From: Serinicoccus kebangsaanensis
Lineage (GTDB): Bacteria; Actinomycetota; Actinomycetes; Actinomycetales; Dermatophilaceae
Assembly (NCBI RefSeq): GCF_008919445.1
Contig: NZ_VSLG01000004.1
Location: forward strand, 275,938 to 339,937
DNA: 64,000 nt
Direction of reading: 5' to 3'
In this document: one piece after another, positions 57,680 through 64,000 of the stretch
Position numbering within the stretch: position 1 is the stretch's first letter
Layout: every line of letters starts with the position of its first letter
Program-made: the position numbers and the translations under genes
Notes under the pieces: model-generated
The model's database searches: none
Told to the model about the DNA's origin: nothing
The model's input: the letters and a program-made list of their open reading frames with translations, nothing else

Positions 57680-58067
57680 GGGCGAGCCGCCACGAGGGCG
57701 GACCACCGGTGTCAGATCCACGTCCGACGCCGGAGCGCCAGACCTGGGTCCGACCAGTGATCGGGGAGATGTGACGTTCCCGATCGACCCGCTCGCCCTC
57801 GATGGTCCCGCCGACCCCGTCACCGGGTCGGACGCGGTGGCAGAGCCACCGATCCCGAGGCCGAAGCCTCCGGTTGGACCACTCCTTCGAGCGGATCCCG
57901 CTGCCCTTGCGGGCGGCGTAGGTAGATTTCTACGCGCTCGACGGGGGCCGCGCAAGGGGTCGGGAGAAGTTCGTCGGCGTGTCCGTGCGCGTCGGCGTGT
58001 CCTCCCCAGGTCCGGGCACGTTGTGCACAGCTTCTCCCCCGTCTCGTCCACATCTGCTGTGGACAAC
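57680..58067. other. Structured stretch with no convincing gene
   Basis: 388 bases after the ppx stop. No frame gives a credible protein on either strand. It contains at least three adjacent hairpins: CGACCC/GGGTCG (57812-57830), CGGTGGC-AGA-GCCACCG (57835-57851) and GAGGC-CGAA-GCCTC (57857-57870), plus GTAGA-x2-TCTAC at 57919-57932 and DnaA-box-like TTGTGCACAGC (58021-58031) and GCTGTGGACAA (58056-58066). I could not match it to rnpB, tmRNA, SRP RNA or 6C RNA by eye. It could be an unrecognised RNA or remnant. Confidence 0.45.
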
Positions 58068-59027
58068 TCAGACCTGGGAGAGGGCGATCCCGTCCAGGAT
58101 GTCGGTCTCGGAGGCACGCACGGTCCGCAGGCCGGCGTCGTGCGTCACCCGCTGCACCACGGTGCGCCACACCAGGGCACCGGCACCGATCACGTCCACC
58201 CGCCCCTCGTGCATGAACGGCAGCGCCCGCCGCCGCGAGCGCGGGCTGAGCAGGAGGTCGGTGCAGGCGTCGATCACCCGGTCGGCCGCGAGCTCGGCCC
58301 CGTGGATCCGGTCCCGCTGGTATGCCGGCAGGTCCAGCGCGTGCGCCGTCACCGTCGTGACCGACCCGGCGAGCCCCACCAGCGTCCCGACCCGCGACAG
58401 GTCGACGGTCTCGGCCGCCTCGTCGACGGCCCCCACGATGTCGGACAGCGCTGCCCACACCTGGTCCTCGGTCGGTGGGTCGTCCGCGAGGTGGCGTTCG
58501 GTCATCCGGACGCACCCGATGTCCACAGAGCGGGCCGCGGCGACCGCCAGGTTGTCGTCCGACCCCAGCACGAACTCGGTCGACCCGCCGCCGATGTCGA
58601 CCACGAGGTAGGGCCCCGGGGCGTCCTGCTCCCGGAGGGCACCGGTCGCACCGGCGAAGGACAGGGCCGCCTCCTCGTCCCCGCTGACGACCTCGGGCGT
58701 GACCTCGAAGCCGGCGAAGGCGTCCTGGACACCCGCCACGAAGGCGTCGGCGTTGGAGGCGTCCCGCGAGGCGGAGGTGGCCACGAAGCGGACCCGCTCG
58801 CACCCCTCGTCGCGGCACTGCGCGGCATACCCCTCGGCCGCGGCCAGGGTGCGCTGCATCGCCGCCCCGCTGATCGCCCCGGTGGCGTCGATGCCCTCGC
58901 CGAGCCGCACGATCTGCATCTCGCGGACCACCTCGCGCAGCGCGGGCGAGCCGTTGCGGTCGTCCACGTCGGCCACCAGCAGCCGGATCGAGTTGGTGCC
59001 GCAGTCGACGGCACCGACGCGGGTCAT
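58068..59027 (-). CDS. ppx: Exopolyphosphatase/GppA family phosphatase
   Basis: A 319-residue ASKHA-fold enzyme of the Ppx/GppA family degrading polyphosphate or pppGpp. Motifs: AVDCGTNSIRLL (phosphate 1), VDIGGGSTEFVLG (phosphate 2) and LAGSVTTVTA. Short actinobacterial single-domain length. ATG at 59027 overlaps the DUF501 stop by ATGA. Last gene of the eno-ftsB-DUF501-ppx run. Confidence 0.92.
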   Translation of the reverse strand: MTRVGAVDCGTNSIRLLVADVDDRNGSPALREVVREMQIVRLGEGIDATGAISGAAMQRTLAAAEGYAAQCRDEGCERVRFVATSASRDASNADAFVAGVQDAFAGFEVTPEVVSGDEEAALSFAGATGALREQDAPGPYLVVDIGGGSTEFVLGSDDNLAVAAARSVDIGCVRMTERHLADDPPTEDQVWAALSDIVGAVDEAAETVDLSRVGTLVGLAGSVTTVTAHALDLPAYQRDRIHGAELAADRVIDACTDLLLSPRSRRRALPFMHEGRVDVIGAGALVWRTVVQRVTHDAGLRTVRASETDILDGIALSQV

Positions 59028-59671
59028 GCGGCGGACCCGCCCTGCCGCCCGCGAGACTCCTCGCCGGGCTGCTCGTCCGCCGGGTCGCCCTCGTCGGGCT
59101 CCGGCAGGGGATGGTGCTTGGGGCAGCTGTCGCAGCGCTCGTCGTCGACGGCGGACACGCCCGAGCAGCAGCCGCCCTCCCACCAGACCGGCAGGGCCGC
59201 GATCGCCTCGTCGCCCAGGGGGTTCACCCCGGGCCCCGCCCCGAGGCTGTGCGCCACGAGGACGTGCAGGCACTTGACCCGGTTGGGCATGCCGCCGGCG
59301 CTGATCCCGGCGATCTCCGGGACGTGCGCCAGCTCCTCCCGGCGCCGCAGGTAGTCGTCGTGCGCCTGGGCATACTCCCAGCGCAGGCTCTCGTCCTCGG
59401 CCAGCCGCCGCGACATCTGCTTCATCAGCCCCTCGCTCTCCAGGGTGGAGATGGCGCCGGTGAGCTTGGGGCAGGTGGCGTAGAAGCTGGTGGGGAACGG
59501 CGTGCCGTCGGGCAGGCGTGGCTCGGTGCGGATCACGGTCGGGCACCCGCAGGGGCAGCGGTGCACGATGGCGACGACCCCGCGGGGCTCACGTCCGAGC
59601 TGGCGCCGGATGACCTCGAGATCCTCCTCGGTGGGGGTCTCGTCCAGCGTGGTGCGGTCGAGTTCGCTCAT
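59024..59671 (-). CDS. DUF501 protein
   Basis: A 215-residue protein. N-terminal EEDLEVIRRQLGREPRGVVAIVHRC, then CPCGCPTV and PTSFYATCP, are DUF501 hallmarks. Several Cys residues across the chain suggest metal binding. The ~35-residue Glu/Gly-rich C-terminus is not conserved. Function unknown. It always travels with eno, ftsB and ppx in actinobacteria. ATG at 59671 with AAGGA upstream. Confidence 0.88.
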   Translation of the reverse strand: MSELDRTTLDETPTEEDLEVIRRQLGREPRGVVAIVHRCPCGCPTVIRTEPRLPDGTPFPTSFYATCPKLTGAISTLESEGLMKQMSRRLAEDESLRWEYAQAHDDYLRRREELAHVPEIAGISAGGMPNRVKCLHVLVAHSLGAGPGVNPLGDEAIAALPVWWEGGCCSGVSAVDDERCDSCPKHHPLPEPDEGDPADEQPGEESRGRQGGSAA

Positions 59672-59691
59672 GTCCTTCTCTGCAGAGCCGT

Positions 59692-60231
59692 TCACGGCTC
59701 CGTGGTCTCGGGGAGCCCCTCGTTCGCGATCTTCACGGATTCCCACACCTGGCCGTACCACGGGCTGTCGGCAATCACGTCATCGCTCACCGGGGCCATT
59801 CCTGGCAACGTCTCAGTGTAGTCGCTCCCGGTGTCGTCGATGACCGTGAAGGTGGTCTCGCCCTCCTTGACGAAACGCAGCCGCTCGCGCGCCTGCTGCT
59901 CGACGTAGTCCTCGTCCTGCCAGCGCTCCAGCTCACCCTCGAGGGCGGTGATCTCCTGCTGCTCGGTCTCGATCTCCTGGCGCAGCGCGCTGATGTCGGC
60001 GCGCTGCCGCAGGAAGCCGGACAGGGCGGGAGCGACCACGAGGGTCATGAGCACGAGCAGCACGCCCAGGGTGATCAGCCTCCGCACGTGCACCGGCGCC
60101 TGCCGCACCGACGGGGCGACCACCGGACGCGTCCTGCCGCCCGGACGCGCCGCCGTGCGCCGGGCCGGGCCGGCGGGACGGCTGCCCGCGCGCGAGGTGC
60201 GCCGGTCGCGCGGACCACGTGCCGTGCTCAT
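59692..60231 (-). CDS. ftsB: FtsB-like septum formation initiator
   Basis: A 179-residue bitopic membrane protein. Arg/Pro/Ala-rich cytoplasmic N-terminus (1-50), one membrane helix (about 52-72), then a coiled coil (SALRQEIETEQQEITALEGEL) and a YVEQQARERLRFVKEGE region matching DivIC/FtsB. It would act in the FtsQLB divisome complex. Located immediately after eno, as in most actinobacteria. Confidence 0.9.
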   Translation of the reverse strand: MSTARGPRDRRTSRAGSRPAGPARRTAARPGGRTRPVVAPSVRQAPVHVRRLITLGVLLVLMTLVVAPALSGFLRQRADISALRQEIETEQQEITALEGELERWQDEDYVEQQARERLRFVKEGETTFTVIDDTGSDYTETLPGMAPVSDDVIADSPWYGQVWESVKIANEGLPETTEP

Positions 60232-60381
60232 GGGCGCTCCTCAGGCGTGCGGGTGGGATGGGTGTGACGGATGTGGCCAGGGTATGCCCCGCGTCCGCTC
60301 GCACGCCGGACGCCGCGCCGAGGTCCCGGCAGCCCTCACCAGCCCGCGGCCGCGACCCGGTGCACGGTGCCCGGTGCCAGG

Positions 60382-61728
<1,347 letters not shown>

Positions 61729-62754
61729 CTAGCGGGGTGGCCCTGCGGCGCGGGACGTCTGCTCGACCGCGCGCAGGGTGTGCCGGAGGGCACGGTCGGC
61801 GTCGGCGCCCTGCGAGCGCAGCTCCAGCACGGTGCGCAGCAGCGGCGCACCCGGGTCTCCCTCGGCCTCCAGCTCGGCGAGCCGCCCCTCGAGCCACGGT
61901 CCCTGGCCGGCCCTGCCGAGCCGGGAGGTGACCTTGGCCGCGCGGGCGAGCGAGGGCATACCGGCCGGGATGCCGTCCAGCGGGTGCTCCCGCGCGGGCC
62001 GGCCGGAGGCGGCCACCTCCTCGGCCTTGATCTGCTCCCAGTTGCGGGCGACATCCGCCGCCCCCTCGACCTGGGTGTCGGCGAAGACGTGCGGGTGCCG
62101 GCGGACCAGCTTGGCGACGAGCCCCGCCGCGACGTCGTCGACGTCGAACGGCTCCTCCTCGTGCTCCGCCCCGACGCGGGCGTGGAAGAGCACCTGGAGC
62201 AGGACGTCGCCAAGCTCGTCGACCGCGTGCTCCCGGGCCTCTCCGACGGCGTCGTCCAGCTCGTCCAGGGCCTCGACGGCCTCGTGCGCCTCTTCGACGA
62301 GGTACGGGGTGAGGCTGGCGTGAGTCTGCTCGGCGTCCCAGGGGCACCCGCCCGGGGAGCGCAGCCGGTCCATGACCGCGACCGCGTCCAGCAGCCGGGC
62401 ACCCGGCGTGTCCCACGAGCCGACCAACAGCTCGAGCGTGGGCGGGTCCTCCTCGGGCAGCTGCACCGCCAGCGCCTCGGCCAGCCCCGGGTCGCCGTCG
62501 CGGGACCCGACCCAGACGACGGCCCCCTCGAGCGCGAGCAGCTCATCGGCGCGACGTGACGGCGTGAGGCCCTCGTCGGCGGCGCGCACCGCGACCCCGG
62601 CGTCGGCCAACGCCCGCGGGGTCGGGTCCTCGAGGTCGGCGGCGAGCACGTGGTCCGCCGACTGCACCGTCCGCCACGCGGCAGCGGACAGCAGCCCCGG
62701 CGCCACCCGGGGGGAGGTGAGCAGCAGGCTCAGCTCTCGGGCGCGGTGATCCAC
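61729..62754 (-). CDS. mazG: Nucleoside triphosphate pyrophosphohydrolase MazG
   Basis: A 341-residue enzyme hydrolysing (d)NTPs. The N-terminal ~110 residues resemble a remnant of a tetrapyrrole-methylase domain. The MazG fold begins at MDRLRSPGGCPWDAEQTHASL and includes EEAHEAVEALDE and VDELGDVLLQVLFHARV with the metal-binding Glu/Asp pattern. GTG start at 62754 overlaps the upstream lipoprotein by 25 bases. It precedes eno. Confidence 0.9.
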   Translation of the reverse strand: MDHRARELSLLLTSPRVAPGLLSAAAWRTVQSADHVLAADLEDPTPRALADAGVAVRAADEGLTPSRRADELLALEGAVVWVGSRDGDPGLAEALAVQLPEEDPPTLELLVGSWDTPGARLLDAVAVMDRLRSPGGCPWDAEQTHASLTPYLVEEAHEAVEALDELDDAVGEAREHAVDELGDVLLQVLFHARVGAEHEEEPFDVDDVAAGLVAKLVRRHPHVFADTQVEGAADVARNWEQIKAEEVAASGRPAREHPLDGIPAGMPSLARAAKVTSRLGRAGQGPWLEGRLAELEAEGDPGAPLLRTVLELRSQGADADRALRHTLRAVEQTSRAAGPPR

Positions 62755-63278
62755 TCGGGCACCTGCGGCAGGACGCCGTCGCCTGTCGCGCTCCACGACC
62801 CGAAGCGGGGGTTGACCTGCACCGGCAGCGCCCCGATGTCCTCGGCGGTGACGGTCTGCAGCTCCGCCACGACGGGCGCGAGCTCCTCGTCGGCGAGCGC
62901 GGCCTGGTCGTTGATGACGGCGCCGTACTGCTGGAAGGTGGCGGCCTGGACGGTGAGCTCGGACGCCTCCCCCTCGAGCCCGGCGTCGGCCAGGACACCC
63001 CGCACGTCCGTCTCGGTGACCTCGTAGCTGGTGCCGTCGAAGAGCCCGCTGAGCAACGGGGCCACACCGGCCTGGTAGATGACCGTCGGCACGGTCACCG
63101 GCTCGGGCGAGACGTCGCTGAGCTGCTGGGCCGCCTCCTGCACCTCGTCCACGGAGTAGCCGGTGCCCTCGATGACGACACCGTCGGTCATGCCGACGCC
63201 ACCGCACCCGGCGAGGGCGAGCGTGGCCAGCGCGGCGGCGGACGTGAGGGTGTATGCGCGCTTCACGCCGCTCATCAT
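62730..63278 (-). CDS. Lipoprotein upstream of mazG
   Basis: A 182-residue lipoprotein with lipobox LALAGC (Cys25 if ATG 63278 is used; ATG 63275 is equally likely). The mature part looks like a SurA/PrsA-type N-terminal helical domain, with no peptidyl-prolyl isomerase domain. It may be a small chaperone remnant. It overlaps mazG by 25 bases, as in related genomes. Confidence 0.78.
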   Translation of the reverse strand: MMSGVKRAYTLTSAAALATLALAGCGGVGMTDGVVIEGTGYSVDEVQEAAQQLSDVSPEPVTVPTVIYQAGVAPLLSGLFDGTSYEVTETDVRGVLADAGLEGEASELTVQAATFQQYGAVINDQAALADEELAPVVAELQTVTAEDIGALPVQVNPRFGSWSATGDGVLPQVPEWITAPES

Positions 63279-63321
63279 CGCACGGCACCGGGAGACCCCG
63301 GTCCGTGGCATGCTCGGGTCC

Positions 63322-63762
63322 ATGAGCACCCTGAGCACCGCACTCCTGGAGCCGTCGACGCGGCCGCGCGTGGTGGACGCCCTCCTCGTCCTCGCGGACG
63401 CCGAGATCTCGACCAAGAAGGGCATCTCCGGCACGATGCTCAAGACCGCCTTCAGCGGGGCCAGGAAGGCCAGCGAGAGCAACGTGCGCAAGGGCGTGGA
63501 CCGGCTGCTGCCGGGCGTGGCCCGCGCGCTCGATCCCCACTTCGACGCCAAGGGGGACGTGGCCTTCGGCACCTACCTGTCCGACCCGGCGCGGTCCGGG
63601 CAGGTCGCCGACGAGCTGCTGGCCGTGGCCGACTCCGCGGCGGCCCGGGTCGAGGGCAACCCCCTGGGCAAGGTGTATGCCTCCTTCCGCGGCAGGGCGA
63701 AGGAGCACGTGGTCGCGGCGCTCCCCCGGCTCGGCGCCACCCTGGAGACCTTCGCCCACTGA
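63322..63762 (+). CDS. DUF6918-like hypothetical protein
   Basis: A 146-residue soluble alpha-helical protein (LSTALLEPSTRPRVVDALLVLADAEISTKKG). I recognise only a hypothetical-family pattern. ATG at 63322 follows CATGCT (63309-63314) by 7 bases, consistent with a leaderless mRNA. Divergent from the lipoprotein with a 43-base gap. Confidence 0.65.
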   Translation: MSTLSTALLEPSTRPRVVDALLVLADAEISTKKGISGTMLKTAFSGARKASESNVRKGVDRLLPGVARALDPHFDAKGDVAFGTYLSDPARSGQVADELLAVADSAAARVEGNPLGKVYASFRGRAKEHVVAALPRLGATLETFAH

Positions 63763-63819
63763 GGGGGAGGAACATACGTACCGGCTGCACATCCGTGCAC
63801 CGAGACGGGTGGGTCTGCG

Positions 63820-63891
63820 GACACGCCCGGCTCGATCGGCCGAGACGTTCACGTGAACGCTCCAGCCGATGACACGCCCGGCTCGGTCGGC
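63820..63891. repeat. 21-bp direct repeat flanking a 14-bp palindrome
   Basis: GACACGCCCGGCTCG-A-TCGGC (63820-63840) and the same with G (63871-63891) bracket the perfect palindrome CGTTCACGTGAACG (63846-63859). It lies 15 bases beyond the IS30-type transposase stop, so it may be part of the element end or its target. Confidence 0.55.
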
Positions 63892-63906
63892 CCAGGCGTG
63901 GCGGTC

Positions 63907-64000
63907 TCAGAGCGTGGTTGCAACACCGGGTGGTGTGAGTGAGAGTAGCTCGGCCATGGCCTCGGCGGGGGTGGCCCAGTCGAGTGTCTTGCGTGGTCGG
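63907..64000 (-). mobile_element. IS30-family transposase, C-terminal end (partial)
   Basis: Minus-strand frame entering from the right edge: RPRKTLDWATPAEAMAELL and a GVATTL C-terminus, then TGA at 63907-63909. The RPRKTLxWxTPAE ending is typical of IS30-family DDE transposases. Only 30 codons are in the window. Confidence 0.85.

Noticed and set aside
57680..58067. RNase P RNA, tmRNA, SRP RNA or 6C RNA
   Set aside because: None of the conserved core sequences could be found by eye, so it is left unassigned.

Overview
The window is high-G+C DNA from an actinomycete. Mycothiol metabolism (mca), the fused 2-oxoglutarate decarboxylase/E1 Kgd, an actinobacterial-type LeuA, and DUF4307, DUF501 and DUF1206 proteins point to Actinomycetota. 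Gene order and a fused oleBC gene suggest Micrococcales, perhaps close to Intrasporangiaceae/Ornithinimicrobiaceae. That placement is inference, because no 16S gene is present. Most of the window reads as chromosomal core, and only the last 100 bases (end of an IS30-type transposase) are clearly mobile.

Layout. 1-3.8 kb: end of selD, an aldehyde dehydrogenase and an ABC exporter pair. 3.9-9.6 kb: kgd, then a tandem-GNAT protein and an SGNH-fold protein, each overlapping the previous gene by 4 bp. 9.6-12.2 kb: pheA and a polyprenyl-phosphate sugar transferase. 12.3-20.1 kb: a small S26 peptidase, then leuB-alr-tsaE-phosphatase on the minus strand, divergent from leuCD, followed by leuA with an apparent leucine-leader attenuator. 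20.2-26.1 kb: VOC protein, Fur-type regulator, nnr-acpS-glmS and coaA. 26.2-34.9 kb: DUF1206, a secreted transglycosylase-like protein, PIN-PhoH, a Z-prenyl transferase, TrhA, mca, DUF4307, greA and msrA. 35-43.8 kb: an envelope glycopolymer cluster: CDP-alcohol phosphotransferase, GT2, acyltransferase, TagE/TarM-like glycosyltransferase, a TagD-oxidoreductase fusion and a TagF-like polymerase. 45.3-50.1 kb: an oleA-oleBC-oleD long-chain olefin cluster, then a thiolase. 51.5-57.6 kb: DUF808, BI-1, a secreted M14 peptidase, a tRNA with anticodon UAA and a family-5 uracil-DNA glycosylase. 57.6-58.07 kb: a structured stretch with no convincing gene. 58.07-63.3 kb: a minus-strand housekeeping run (lipoprotein, mazG, eno, ftsB, DUF501, ppx).

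The points most worth a second look are: the TagD-Gfo/Idh/MocA fusion beside a TagF-like enzyme, which may make an unusual CDP-polyol for a phosphodiester wall polymer; the leuA leader peptide with two mutually exclusive hairpins, one covering the leuA ribosome site; the ole cluster; a class-I-shaped tRNA(UAA) immediately downstream of a gene containing a TTA codon; at least twelve apparently leaderless starts; and about 40 copies of GTATGCC/GGCATAC that override normal tyrosine and alanine codon choice.
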